The notes under the pieces: model-generated
The model's database searches: none
What the model saw: the letters and a program-made list of their open reading frames with translations, nothing else
Told to the model about the DNA's origin: nothing
Program-made: the position numbers and the translations under genes
Shown here: positions 34,269 to 42,310 of the stretch, piece after piece
How the letters are laid out: each line of letters opens with the position of its first letter
Numbering within the stretch: the first letter of the stretch is position 1
Source of the DNA: Acidobacteriaceae bacterium
GTDB lineage: Bacteria; Acidobacteriota; Terriglobia; Terriglobales; Acidobacteriaceae
DNA length: 42,310 bases
Assembly (NCBI GenBank): GCA_003134815.1
Contig: PLCO01000018.1
Coordinates: 1-42,310 of the forward strand
Reading direction: 5' to 3'

Positions 34269-35063
34269 CTACTTATATAGACTGCGCTCGGCTTCGAGAG
34301 GCATCTCGGCCTGTTCCCGCGGCGGCGTCTGCGTCCGCTGCGGCATCTCTTCGAGCGAGTTCAAGAGCTCGCGGCAAAAATCGTCCGTCGCCGAAGCAAA
34401 AATCCTGATCCGCGCTGAGAACTGGTTGTACGCCACCACCGCCGGCACGGCCACAAACAATCCCGCCGCCGTTGTAATGAGCGCCTCGCTGATGCCTGGC
34501 GCCACGGCGCGCAGCGTCGCTGCACCCGCAGTCCCCAGTCCGTGGAAGGCGTCCACCACGCCCATCACTGTCCCGAACAGCCCTACAAACGGCGCCGTAG
34601 CCCCGATGGTCGCCAGCCAGGTCATGCGCCGCTCCAGCGCCGTTATTGCGGTACTGGCCGCCGTTTGCGCAGTGCGCTCCAGCGGCGTCAGGTTCTTCGG
34701 AGGTCCGGAGCCGCCGGTCTGACGCTTGTAGGTCTCGTATACATCCTCAAAAACCTGCGCCAGCGGGCTCGCGCTGTAGTCGCCGGTAAGCGCCGCAATC
34801 TCCTGCAAGCGGGTTGCCTTGCGAAACGCGCGAACGAATTTCTTGCTCTGCGCCGTCGCCTTGCGGAACGTCGACATCTTGCCCAGAATCACGGTCCACG
34901 AGTAGAAACTAGCCAACAGCAGCACCGCCAGCACAAAGATCGCCACCGGCCCCATGTTGCTCATCATTTCAGCCAGTGCGCCAAAGCCCTGCGATGGCGC
35001 CGCGCCACTTCCCGCGCCGCCGTCAGTCTGCAAAAACAACGCCAATGCTGCGGTAAAAATCAC
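34269..35063 (-). CDS. tolQ: MotA/TolQ/ExbB proton channel protein
   Basis: The channel subunit of the Tol motor: three membrane spans (about 37-60, 150-172 and 190-212). The conserved block TWLATIGATAPFVGLFGTVMGVVDAFHGLG (in part) carries the pore threonine, and ISEALITTAAGLFVAVPAVVAYN follows. The N-terminus has an extra Gly/Ala-rich periplasmic lead (QTDGGAGSGAAPSQGFG). GTG 35063 has GAGG seven bases upstream. First gene of a same-strand cluster tolQ, tolR, tonB/tolA, tolB, pal, cpoB spanning about 5.8 kb. Divergent from recN with 197 bases between. Confidence 0.94.
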   Translation of the reverse strand: MIFTAALALFLQTDGGAGSGAAPSQGFGALAEMMSNMGPVAIFVLAVLLLASFYSWTVILGKMSTFRKATAQSKKFVRAFRKATRLQEIAALTGDYSASPLAQVFEDVYETYKRQTGGSGPPKNLTPLERTAQTAASTAITALERRMTWLATIGATAPFVGLFGTVMGVVDAFHGLGTAGAATLRAVAPGISEALITTAAGLFVAVPAVVAYNQFSARIRIFASATDDFCRELLNSLEEMPQRTQTPPREQAEMPLEAERSLYK

Positions 35064-35260
35064 CTTATACCTCAGTTTCCACGGTACCAGACTGCCTTCT
35101 GCTGCCCAAGTGACCGTTTGGGTGCATTCACTTGCGCCGCCCTGCGGCCAGCGCCGTTCCCGTTCAAGCTATGCTGCCGCCCGGATTCTGATGGACAATT
35201 GATTGGATGGAAGGCTTTCCTGGTTCACTCATTCGGTCTCCGTGGTAAAACGGATCAACC

Positions 35261-36943
35261 ATGCTCGTCGAGCTTCGCGCTGAAAACTACGCCGTTATCG
35301 ATCACGCCATCGCCTCGTTCGGGCCGGGCCTCAATCTCCTGACTGGCGAAACCGGCACAGGCAAATCCATCCTCGTCGACGCTCTGGCCCTCCTGTTAGG
35401 AGGCAAAGGTTCGGGAGAGCTGGTCCGTCACGGCGCTGACAAAGCGGCTCTTTCCTGCGTCTTCGAGTCGACGCCCGGCGCCGAATCCATCCTCGAAGCA
35501 AACGGCATCGACGCAGAGGGCGCCGAAATCATCCTTCGCCGTGAGATTCTCTCAACCGGCAAGGGACGAGTCTTCGTCAACAACCAGCCCGCCACCGTTC
35601 AATTCCTCAAGCTGCTTGCGCCCGAACTCGCGCTCGTCCACGCGCAGACCGAGAGTCTTTCCAGCTTCGACCAGGCGCAGCAACGCCTCCTCCTCGACCG
35701 TTTCGCCGGCATTTCGTTAGATGCGGTCACCGAGGCTTACGCTCGCTGGCATGCCGCGGCCGCCAAACTTAACGATCTCCTTCACGGAGAGCAGGACCGC
35801 CTGCGCATGGTTGATCTGTGGGCGTATCAGAGCAAGGAAATCGAGCAAGCCCATCTCCAAAGCGGCGAGGATGAGGCTCTTGAAACCGAAAAGCGTGTCC
35901 TTGCCAATGCCGAAAAACTTTATGCCGCCGCCATGAGCGCCTTTGACCAGCTCTACGAAGGGAGCGCCAGCGCTGAAGCCGCTCTGCGCGACGCAATCCG
36001 CAACGTCGAGGAACTTGCCCGATATGACGGGCGCTTTACAGAACCCGCGCAGCAGCTCGCCTCCGCCCGCGCCACTATCTCAGACGTCGCCGCCTCGCTC
36101 CGCGACTACGCAGAAAGCATCAACGCCTCTCCCGAGCGCCTCGCGGAAATCGAAGACCGCCTGGCCCTCATCGATCGGCTCAAGAGGAAGTACGGCAAAA
36201 CGGTCGCCGAGATCATCGCATTTGGGGAAGATGTCGCCGCAAAGCTGTCTAAGGTTGAAGACCGCGACGAAACCCTCAAAGCCCTACGCACCGATCTCGA
36301 TCTCGCCGCGGCGGAATACCGCAAAGCGGCCTCAGCGATCACCGCCGAGCGCAAAGCCGCCGCAGCCAAGCTTGCCAAGCTTGCCGAAGCGCAGATCAAC
36401 TCGCTCGCTATGAAAGTCAAATTCGAAGTCGCCGTCACTTCAAGCGACGAGGAATCCGCGTGGACGTCCGCCGGCTTGGACTCGGTCGAGTACTGCATCG
36501 CCACCAACCCCGGCGAGCCGCTCAAGCCGCTGGTTGAGATTGCCTCCGGCGGCGAGCTCTCCCGCGTGTTGCTCGCTCTCAAGGTTGCAGTTGAGGAAGG
36601 ATCCACGAACAAGACAAAAAGGAAGACCACGCCACGCACGCTCGTCTTCGACGAGATCGACATTGGGATCGGAGGCCGGGCCGCTGAAGCTGTTGGCCAG
36701 AAGCTCAAGGCCCTCGCCCGTGCCCAGCAGGTGCTCTGCGTCACCCACCTCCCGCAGATTGCCGCCTTCGCCGATCAGCACCTTGCCGTGGAAAAGCGCG
36801 AGAAGGATGGCCGGACACAAACCCGCATTCGCGTCCTCGACGACCGCGCCCGCACCCACGAAGTCGCCCGCATGTTGTCCGGAGCCAAAGTGACCGAAAC
36901 CAGCTTGCAGCACGCCGCCCAAATGATCGCCGGAAGCAAGTAA
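35261..36943 (+). CDS. recN: DNA repair protein RecN
   Basis: An SMC-like ATPase acting at double-strand breaks. It has the N-terminal Walker A GETGTGKS (29-36), the motif VFVNNQPATVQFLKLLAPEL, long coiled-coil arms (about 150-350) and the C-terminal half with LVEIASGGELSRVLLALKVAV (ABC signature), TLVFDEIDIGIGGRAAEAVGQKL (Walker B, in part) and QVLCVTHLPQIAAFAD. Length of 560 residues is standard and no break is seen. A Lys/Thr-rich bump (STNKTKRKTTPRT) precedes Walker B. No LexA box was identified in the upstream region. Confidence 0.96.
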   Translation: MLVELRAENYAVIDHAIASFGPGLNLLTGETGTGKSILVDALALLLGGKGSGELVRHGADKAALSCVFESTPGAESILEANGIDAEGAEIILRREILSTGKGRVFVNNQPATVQFLKLLAPELALVHAQTESLSSFDQAQQRLLLDRFAGISLDAVTEAYARWHAAAAKLNDLLHGEQDRLRMVDLWAYQSKEIEQAHLQSGEDEALETEKRVLANAEKLYAAAMSAFDQLYEGSASAEAALRDAIRNVEELARYDGRFTEPAQQLASARATISDVAASLRDYAESINASPERLAEIEDRLALIDRLKRKYGKTVAEIIAFGEDVAAKLSKVEDRDETLKALRTDLDLAAAEYRKAASAITAERKAAAAKLAKLAEAQINSLAMKVKFEVAVTSSDEESAWTSAGLDSVEYCIATNPGEPLKPLVEIASGGELSRVLLALKVAVEEGSTNKTKRKTTPRTLVFDEIDIGIGGRAAEAVGQKLKALARAQQVLCVTHLPQIAAFADQHLAVEKREKDGRTQTRIRVLDDRARTHEVARMLSGAKVTETSLQHAAQMIAGSK

Positions 36944-37039
36944 GCCACTCGGGCCGATAAAACCCGTCTGACCTCTCCCGTCGGCACCGATTCGATTCCG
37001 CTCTCCGAAGGCCCCCGAAGGCGCTCCCAACGCCGGAGA

Positions 37040-37057
37040 TAATTACCTTAGTAATTA
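37040..37057. promoter_or_regulatory. inverted repeat upstream of the DUF1800 operon
   Basis: TAATTAC (37040-37046), CTTA, GTAATTA (37051-37057): a perfect 7-bp dyad, AT-rich in a GC-rich background. AATTACCTT recurs as a direct repeat at 37111-37119. It may be a regulator site or part of the promoter; no known operator is recognised. Confidence 0.35.
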
Positions 37058-37195
37058 AAGACCGCATTTTGGTTTGCATTTAATTGGTGACTTCGATAAC
37101 CTCTGAATCGAATTACCTTGCAGCCGTATTCCCCTTGCCACTCTTTTTGTGTTCCGTATCTGCCTGCCTTGGAGTTCCCTGCCTCAGGAGCATTT

Positions 37196-40090
37196 ATGCG
37201 AGTGGCGTGTGCCTGCTGTTCCATGTCTCGACGCAGTCCTCTATCCCCACGCAGATCTCCAAGCATCCCATCACTTCGGACGGCCTTCCTGCTTGTTGTT
37301 TCGTTGTCTCTTGTTGCCCCCGTTCTCTCGGGCTGTGGTGGCGGGTCCATCGCCGTCAATCTGAATACCATTGCGGCCATCGGATCGCCGGCCACGAATG
37401 TGCGCGTGAGTCAGACCGTGCAATTGACCTCAAGCTACCTGGCTTCCGGACTGCCGATGACCTTCTATGTCAATGGAATCCCCGGCGGCAACGCGAAATT
37501 CGGCACGATCTCGAGTTCTGGACTTTACACAGCCCCGGCGGTTGTCCCCAGTCCCTACACGGTCCAGATCACGAGTTCCATTGCCAAATATCCGACCGCC
37601 GTTCCCGGCTCGGTATCGATCCAGGTTTGGAATCCGATTCCTGTTCTCGGCACAGTCACTCCCAACGGATTCTCCGAGGGCACGACAACCGTCATCGTCA
37701 ACGGTTCGCAATTCGTTTACGGCGCGCAGATCAGTTGGAACGGCGCTTTTGTTACCACCACTTATGTCTCGAGCACCGAATTGGTGGCGCAAATCGCCGC
37801 GCCTAACCCCGGTACGTACCCGCTCACAGTCACTAACCCGAATCCCGGCTCGGCCAGCGCGCTGCCTCTCTCTTTGAAGGTCGGCCCCGGCTTGGTGGTG
37901 CTGACACTTGAGCCAAACTCCGGCACCGACGTCAGAGTATCGAACACGCTGAACCTCGGCCTAATGGTGAACGGGACCGACAATCCCGCCGTTACTTTGC
38001 AGGTGAACGGGATTGCCGGCGGTAACGGCGTAATCGGCACCGCGGTATCGAATGCCGATGGTTCCATCACCTATACCGCGCCGCCCGTTGTTCCCACGCC
38101 GAGCAACATCGTCCAGCTAACCATTACCAGCGTCGACAATCCTGCGGTCTCCATCACGCAAAACATCTCAGTGATGAATCCGATTCCGATTCTCACTTCC
38201 GCCTCGCCGATGGCATTCAATCCCGGGCCGGCGACCATTGTATTGACCGGCCAGAAATTCATTACCGGAGCACAAGTGCTGGTGAATGGAGCTCCAGTCT
38301 CCACGACATTCAACAGCGGAACGCAACTGACGGCGTCTGTGGATCAGGCCCAGCCGGGCAATCTGGATTTGCAGGTTCTCAATCCGAATCCCGGCCCCGC
38401 AGCATCGAATGACCTAATTGCCACGGTCAGCGGCACGCCGCCCACTCCGATAGTCAGCCCGAATGACGCCGCGCGCTTCCTGGAGCAGGCTACGTTCGGC
38501 GCAACAGACGCCGACATTCGCAACCTCTCGCTCATCGGGTACCAGGCATGGCTGAACGAGCAGTTCGCCATCCAGCCTACGCCCACTGAGCCGGGCGTTG
38601 AGCAATCGCTCATTGTCAACAATCCGCCCTGCGCCACGGCCGACGTCAAATGCAACGCCGCGCTCTTTGTCCAGAACAACCAAAACGAGAGCCTGGTGCA
38701 GGATACGTTCTGGCAGCAGTCGCTAACCGCCCCTGACGAGCTACGCCAGCGCGTCAAGTATGCTCTCTCGCAGCAATTCGTCATCTCCAGCAACAACACC
38801 ACGTCGATCCAAAACATGCCGCGAGGCGAAGCCAGCTATTACGACATGCTCGGCAACGATGCATTCGGCAACTTCCGCCAGCTTCTGCAGGATGTAACCC
38901 TCAGTCCGATGATGGGACAGTTCCTCTCAATGCTCGGCAATAACAAGGGCAACGCCACCACCGACCCCGACGAAAACTACGCGCGCGAAGTGATGCAGCT
39001 CTTCACCATTGGCCTGTGGAAGCTGAACGATGATGGCTCGCAGCAGCTCGCAAACGGCCAACCCATTCCCACTTATTCAAATACTGATGTGATGGGCCTT
39101 GCTGCGGTATTTACCGGCTTCAGTTGGAACATTCCCGGCAACTCGACTGACACAGCATGGTCCAACTGCTGCATCTACGTCGGCCCCGGCTACGGCGAAG
39201 AGCTGTTGCCCATGCAGAGTTTCCCCAGCCACCACTCCACGGTCGAAAAGGACTTCCTCGGCGTGAGCATTCCCGCTTCGGGCAGCCCCGATCCCGAGGG
39301 CGATCTCAAAATCGCTCTCGACACGCTCTTCAATCATCCGAGTTTGCCTCCGTTTGTCTCGAAGCAGTTGATCCAGCACCTCGTCACCAGCAATCCCAGC
39401 CCGGCTTATATCAATCGCGTCGCGCAAGCGTTCAAAGACGACGGCACCGGCGTGCGGGGCAATATGCAGGCCGTCATCACCGCAGTCCTCATGGATACAG
39501 AGGCTCGCGATACGGCTACCGCCACCACTAATCCGCAATACGGCAAGGTGCGCGAGGCACTGCTGCGCTACACCGAATGGGCGCGAGCCTTCACTGCGCA
39601 ATCCCGCACAGGCTCGTTCGACGTGGGCAACACGCAGGATCCCATCTACGGCCTCGGCGAAATGTGGCTGCGTTCGCCCAGTGTCTTCAACTGGTTCGCC
39701 CCCGGCTACACGCCCCCTAATTCGCCGATCTCCGCCGCCGGGCTGCTTTCGCCCGAGATGCAGATGACGAATGTCTCAACGGTTGTCGGCTACATCAACT
39801 ATCTGCAAAGCGCCATCGGCGCCAACGCCCAGGGCGGGCCTGACGTCTTCTCGTACTACTCGACTGAAATGTCTCTCGCCGCGACGCCCGATCAGCTTAT
39901 GGATCGCATCAATCTTCTGCTCATGTCGGGACAGATGTCGGCAACGCTTTACGACCAGATTCTCGGCGCGATTACGGCCATCCCCATTCCGGCAAGCAAT
40001 CAAAACGCAATCAACGCCGCGCTTCTGGCGCGCGCACAAACCGCTATCTATCTCACTGTGGCGTCGCCCGATTACGCCGCGCAGCAATAG
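37196..40090 (+). CDS. DUF1800 lipoprotein with tandem Ig-like/IPT modules
   Basis: A 964-residue exported protein. ATG 37196 has AGGAG six bases upstream. The long N-terminal lead is basic, then hydrophobic (TAFLLVVSLSLVAPVLSGCG), with a lipobox LSGC at Cys47. Residues about 55-415 hold two tandem modules of about 180 residues, each an Ig-like segment (FYVNGIPGGNAKFGTIS; LQVNGIAGGNGVIGTAV) plus an IPT/TIG segment (FVYGAQISWNGAFVTTTYVS; FITGAQVLVNGAPVSTTFNS). The DUF1800 domain runs from about 420 (NDAARFLEQATFGATDADI) to the end, with DELRQRVKYALSQQFV, NYAREVMQLFTIGLWKLN and PPFVSKQLIQHLVTSNPSP. Function unknown. DUF1800 genes typically precede a DUF1501 gene, as here. Confidence 0.92.
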   Translation: MRVACACCSMSRRSPLSPRRSPSIPSLRTAFLLVVSLSLVAPVLSGCGGGSIAVNLNTIAAIGSPATNVRVSQTVQLTSSYLASGLPMTFYVNGIPGGNAKFGTISSSGLYTAPAVVPSPYTVQITSSIAKYPTAVPGSVSIQVWNPIPVLGTVTPNGFSEGTTTVIVNGSQFVYGAQISWNGAFVTTTYVSSTELVAQIAAPNPGTYPLTVTNPNPGSASALPLSLKVGPGLVVLTLEPNSGTDVRVSNTLNLGLMVNGTDNPAVTLQVNGIAGGNGVIGTAVSNADGSITYTAPPVVPTPSNIVQLTITSVDNPAVSITQNISVMNPIPILTSASPMAFNPGPATIVLTGQKFITGAQVLVNGAPVSTTFNSGTQLTASVDQAQPGNLDLQVLNPNPGPAASNDLIATVSGTPPTPIVSPNDAARFLEQATFGATDADIRNLSLIGYQAWLNEQFAIQPTPTEPGVEQSLIVNNPPCATADVKCNAALFVQNNQNESLVQDTFWQQSLTAPDELRQRVKYALSQQFVISSNNTTSIQNMPRGEASYYDMLGNDAFGNFRQLLQDVTLSPMMGQFLSMLGNNKGNATTDPDENYAREVMQLFTIGLWKLNDDGSQQLANGQPIPTYSNTDVMGLAAVFTGFSWNIPGNSTDTAWSNCCIYVGPGYGEELLPMQSFPSHHSTVEKDFLGVSIPASGSPDPEGDLKIALDTLFNHPSLPPFVSKQLIQHLVTSNPSPAYINRVAQAFKDDGTGVRGNMQAVITAVLMDTEARDTATATTNPQYGKVREALLRYTEWARAFTAQSRTGSFDVGNTQDPIYGLGEMWLRSPSVFNWFAPGYTPPNSPISAAGLLSPEMQMTNVSTVVGYINYLQSAIGANAQGGPDVFSYYSTEMSLAATPDQLMDRINLLLMSGQMSATLYDQILGAITAIPIPASNQNAINAALLARAQTAIYLTVASPDYAAQQ

Positions 40091-40099
40091 GAGCAAGCC

Positions 40100-41533
40100 A
40101 TGAGCATGAGCCATCAATCCCGCCGGCAATTCCTTCGAACGGCCTCCATGGCCTCGATGGCCGGCTTTTACGTGAGCCCGTTCTTTGTCGAGCTCAACTC
40201 ACTCGCCGCCATGGCGCAGGGCACCGGCGGCACCGACTATCGAGCCCTTGTCTGCGTCTATCTGGCGGGCGGCAACGATGGTCACGGCACCGTTATCGCC
40301 ACCGATCCTGAATCCTTTGCCGCGTTCACGAGTGCCCGTTCCGGCGCGCCAGGCCTCGCCTATCCCATGGCCGAACTGCTGCCCATTACGCTCCAGACTC
40401 CGCAGTCCGGCCGCACGTTCGCGCTTAATCCATCTCTCGGCGGCGTGCAGACTCTCTTCAACGCAGGCCGCGCCGCCATTGTCGCCAACACCGGGACCCT
40501 CATCGCTCCGGCCACCAAAACGCAGATCAACGCGAACTCCGTCCCGCTGCCCGATTCGCTCTTCTCGCACTTCGATCAAACCGCCGCGTGGCAGGCCATT
40601 GCCGCCAACCTCGGCAGCGGCGAGCGCGTCGGTTGGGGTGGCGCTGTCGCCGATGCCATCGAGGCCATGAACCTCAATTCCAACTCCATGTTCACTTGCA
40701 TCTCCACTGCGGGCAACGCGCTCTTCCTCTCCGGCCAGGATTCGTTTCAGCTCAACGTCACCTCAGCCGGGCCCATCCCCATTTACGGTCTCCAGAACCC
40801 TCCATTTGGCCTGCCCGCCGCAGCCAACCCTCTCAACTCCATCCTTACGGCCGATGAAAATAATCTCTTCTCGCAGGAATACGAAATCGTCATCAACCGC
40901 TCCATGCAGGCGCAGGCCATGCTTGCAACTGCAATGACGCCCGCGGGTGCGGCAGGCGTGGCCAATCCGCCGCAGTATCTCGATCCCATGACCAACATGC
41001 TCGTCAACAACCCGTTGGCCACTTCCATGCAAACCGTCGCTCGCATCATAGCCGGCCGTGCCCAGCTCGGCGTCACTCGCCAAATCTTCTACGTCCAGCT
41101 CGGCAGTTTCGACACCCACAACAACCAGGCAGTTCAACACGCGCAGCTCCTCACCCAGCTTGGCGCAGCCTTCGAGTATTTCGATGGCCTCATGGTCGGC
41201 ATGGGCCTGGGCAACAACGTCACTTCATTCACCATCTCCGACTTCGGCCGCACGCTCACCTCGAACTCCAACGGAACCGACCACGGCTGGGGCAGCCACC
41301 ACTTCGTCGTCGGCGGCGCCGTGCAGGGCCAAAACATGTACGGCCAATACCCGATCGTCGGAGTCAATCAGGCCAATGACCTGGGTGCAGGCCGCTTGAT
41401 TCCCACCACCGCCGTCGAGCAGTACGCAGGCACGCTCGCCAGTTGGTTCGGCCTCTCCGACAGTCAGATCCGAACCGTCTTTCCCAATTTCGGGAATTTC
41501 GGCACTAATCCCTATCTCGGCTTCATGAGTTAG
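40100..41533 (+). CDS. DUF1501 protein, Tat-exported
   Basis: A 477-residue protein with a twin-arginine signal (SRRQFLRTASMASMAGFYVS, Arg8-Arg9). The DUF1501 domain belongs to the alkaline-phosphatase/sulfatase-like superfamily: YRALVCVYLAGGNDGHG, LPDSLFSHFDQTAAWQ, QIFYVQLGSFDTHNNQAVQH and FTISDFGRTLTSNSNGTDHGWGSHHF contain the Asp/Asn/His residues expected for metal binding. Tat export suggests it folds, perhaps with metal, before leaving the cytoplasm. GGAG lies six bases before ATG and the gap to the DUF1800 stop is nine bases, so the two are one operon. Substrate unknown. Confidence 0.92.
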   Translation: MSMSHQSRRQFLRTASMASMAGFYVSPFFVELNSLAAMAQGTGGTDYRALVCVYLAGGNDGHGTVIATDPESFAAFTSARSGAPGLAYPMAELLPITLQTPQSGRTFALNPSLGGVQTLFNAGRAAIVANTGTLIAPATKTQINANSVPLPDSLFSHFDQTAAWQAIAANLGSGERVGWGGAVADAIEAMNLNSNSMFTCISTAGNALFLSGQDSFQLNVTSAGPIPIYGLQNPPFGLPAAANPLNSILTADENNLFSQEYEIVINRSMQAQAMLATAMTPAGAAGVANPPQYLDPMTNMLVNNPLATSMQTVARIIAGRAQLGVTRQIFYVQLGSFDTHNNQAVQHAQLLTQLGAAFEYFDGLMVGMGLGNNVTSFTISDFGRTLTSNSNGTDHGWGSHHFVVGGAVQGQNMYGQYPIVGVNQANDLGAGRLIPTTAVEQYAGTLASWFGLSDSQIRTVFPNFGNFGTNPYLGFMS

Positions 41534-41545
41534 GGAAAAGAATCC

Positions 41546-41568
41546 GCGGCCAGCGAATCGCTGGCCGC
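41546..41568. terminator. long hairpin after the DUF1501 gene
   Basis: GCGGCCAGC (41546-41554) and GCTGGCCGC (41560-41568) form a perfect 9-bp stem around GAATC, 12 bases after the stop codon. No T-run follows, so termination may be inefficient or Rho-assisted. Confidence 0.6.
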
Positions 41569-41655
41569 TCAGACGTCTCTGCCTTGGAAGGGGCGGGACA
41601 TTACAGCACGATAGAACATAGAGAAAACTAAAGCACGAGCCTTAACCAGGGGGAC

Positions 41656-41692
41656 CCCATCCATCGCGCAGCTCCATCGCACGATGGGTGGG
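41656..41692. repeat. REP-like imperfect inverted repeat
   Basis: CCCATCCATCG (41656-41666) pairs with CGATGGGTGGG (41682-41692), 11 bp with one G-U. CGATGGGTGGG-type palindromes are, from memory, a common intergenic element in Acidobacteriaceae and give rise to spurious short ORFs. Nothing else recognisable lies in 41569-41833. Confidence 0.5.
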
Positions 41693-41833
41693 ATACCACG
41701 AACACATCCGTCTGCATTGTCGTGCCGAGTGCGGCGCACAATCGCCGCCAATTGTGCACCGAACGCAATCGAATGCGTGTCCTGAGCCCACAACCGGCCT
41801 TGCCGCTCGAAGGGCGGCGCGCATTCAGCGTCG

Positions 41834-42310
41834 TTACATCGAGATGCTGATCGCTATTCCGATCCCCGGATATCTGTCGTCGTACATGTAATAACCGTCG
41901 CCCTGGTAAACCACGTAGACGTCGTCGGTGTCATACCAGTCATTCGACCAGTCTCCCGGCCAGGGGTCGAGAAGCGTAATCCAATAGCCGTTGTACTGGA
42001 AGCGTGGGTATCCTTCGAAAACCATGAACGGAAGACCGTAGATCCGAAACATATTCCGCTGCCCGAAGTAGACATTGAACCGGGCATCAGGAACACGGTA
42101 GCCGTTGTAGCCGCCCCGTTGTTGCCAATTGCGATGGTCGGACTGCCAGTTCCCTGCGCGATGACTTTGCCAGGTGGTCTGCTCTGCACGCTGCTGCTCT
42201 TGCGTGCGCTGAGGTTGTTGGTGCTGGTCGCGCTGCTGCTGTTGTCTCTGATCCTGCTGCTGCGCCTGCCTCTGGTTGTTCTGGTTCTGCCTGTCCTGAT
42301 TCTGCTGTTG
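41834..42310 (-). CDS. Gln-rich exported protein, C-terminal part (cut by window edge)
   Basis: The minus-strand frame is open to the window edge and gives the last 158 residues. The first ~45 are a Gln/Arg/Asn-rich low-complexity region (NNQRQAQQQDQRQQQQRDQ). A Trp/Gln linker follows (QTTWQSHRAGNWQSDHRNWQ), then a compact aromatic domain: FRIYGLPFMVFEGYPRFQYN, WITLLDPWPGDWSNDWYDTDDVYV and YYMYDDRYPGIGIAISISM. I recall this Tyr/Trp/Asp-rich C-terminal domain from exported acidobacterial and proteobacterial proteins of unknown function. The N-terminus with the expected signal peptide is beyond the window. The Gln run is encoded mainly by CAG with some CAA. Confidence 0.75.
   Translation of the reverse strand, partial: QQQNQDRQNQNNQRQAQQQDQRQQQQRDQHQQPQRTQEQQRAEQTTWQSHRAGNWQSDHRNWQQRGGYNGYRVPDARFNVYFGQRNMFRIYGLPFMVFEGYPRFQYNGYWITLLDPWPGDWSNDWYDTDDVYVVYQGDGYYMYDDRYPGIGIAISISM

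Noticed and set aside
41569..41793. 74- and 60-codon minus-strand frames after DUF1501
   Set aside because: They translate the REP-like palindrome (PTHRAMELRDGWG type), a pattern I know as spurious ORFs from intergenic repeats.

Overview
The window looks like chromosomal DNA of an Acidobacteriota bacterium, most likely class Terriglobia (Acidobacteriaceae-like). This is an inference from protein style and gene content. The signs are a GC-rich genome, diderm envelope genes (tolQ-tolR-tonB/tolA-tolB-pal-cpoB), an Oar-like TonB-dependent receptor with a carboxypeptidase-regulatory domain, a DUF1800/DUF1501 pair, a WXXGXW-repeat protein and a glutamine-rich secreted protein. Most of the window is housekeeping. 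No rRNA, tRNA, CRISPR array, transposase or prophage gene was seen.

Layout. 1-4.2 kb: 5' part of a GTP cyclohydrolase II gene (minus strand, cut by the edge), an orphan LytS-type histidine kinase, a small secreted protein, a WalJ/YycJ-like metallo-beta-lactamase-fold protein and a zinc-finger membrane protein. 4.2-8 kb: gpmA and eno, convergent and flanking an AT-richer stretch with a GT-C-like membrane protein and two overlapping small ORFs. 8-11.2 kb: a glycine-zipper exported protein behind an RpoE-like promoter, a small ORF and murA. 11.3-17.7 kb: WXXGXW protein, Mrp/ApbC, a cobalamin-type binding protein without signal peptide, acyl-CoA thioesterase, TPR protein, GT2 glycosyltransferase, quinone oxidoreductase and a class III sirtuin. 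17.8-22.4 kb: a TonB-dependent receptor, a small Cys/His-rich exported protein and a divergent Met-rich outer-membrane-type protein, read here as a candidate metal (copper?) module. 22.5-25.2 kb: homoserine dehydrogenase, a small Cys protein and a LacI regulator. 25.4-29.1 kb: pstC-pstA-pstB-phoU without pstS. 29.2-35.1 kb: the complete Tol-Pal cluster on the minus strand. 35.2-42.3 kb: recN, the DUF1800-DUF1501 operon and the C-terminal part of a Gln-rich secreted protein.

Most interesting points: (1) a perfect 14-bp inverted repeat in the pstA-pstB gap that buries the pstB ribosome-binding site and encloses an 11-bp hairpin; (2) the divergent TonB receptor / CCRRHGAHHC protein / Met-rich barrel locus; (3) two overlapping small ORFs (59 and 25 codons) between eno and the GT-C gene; (4) a near-consensus RpoE-type promoter before the glycine-zipper protein; (5) a 12-codon leader ORF ending one base before gpmA; (6) word-like intergenic repeats, including a 19-base sequence present identically at two places 13 kb apart.

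Several starts were moved from the longest ORF because a Shine-Dalgarno sequence, a signal peptide or family alignment from memory favoured another codon. All names rest on motif recognition by eye; no database search was possible.
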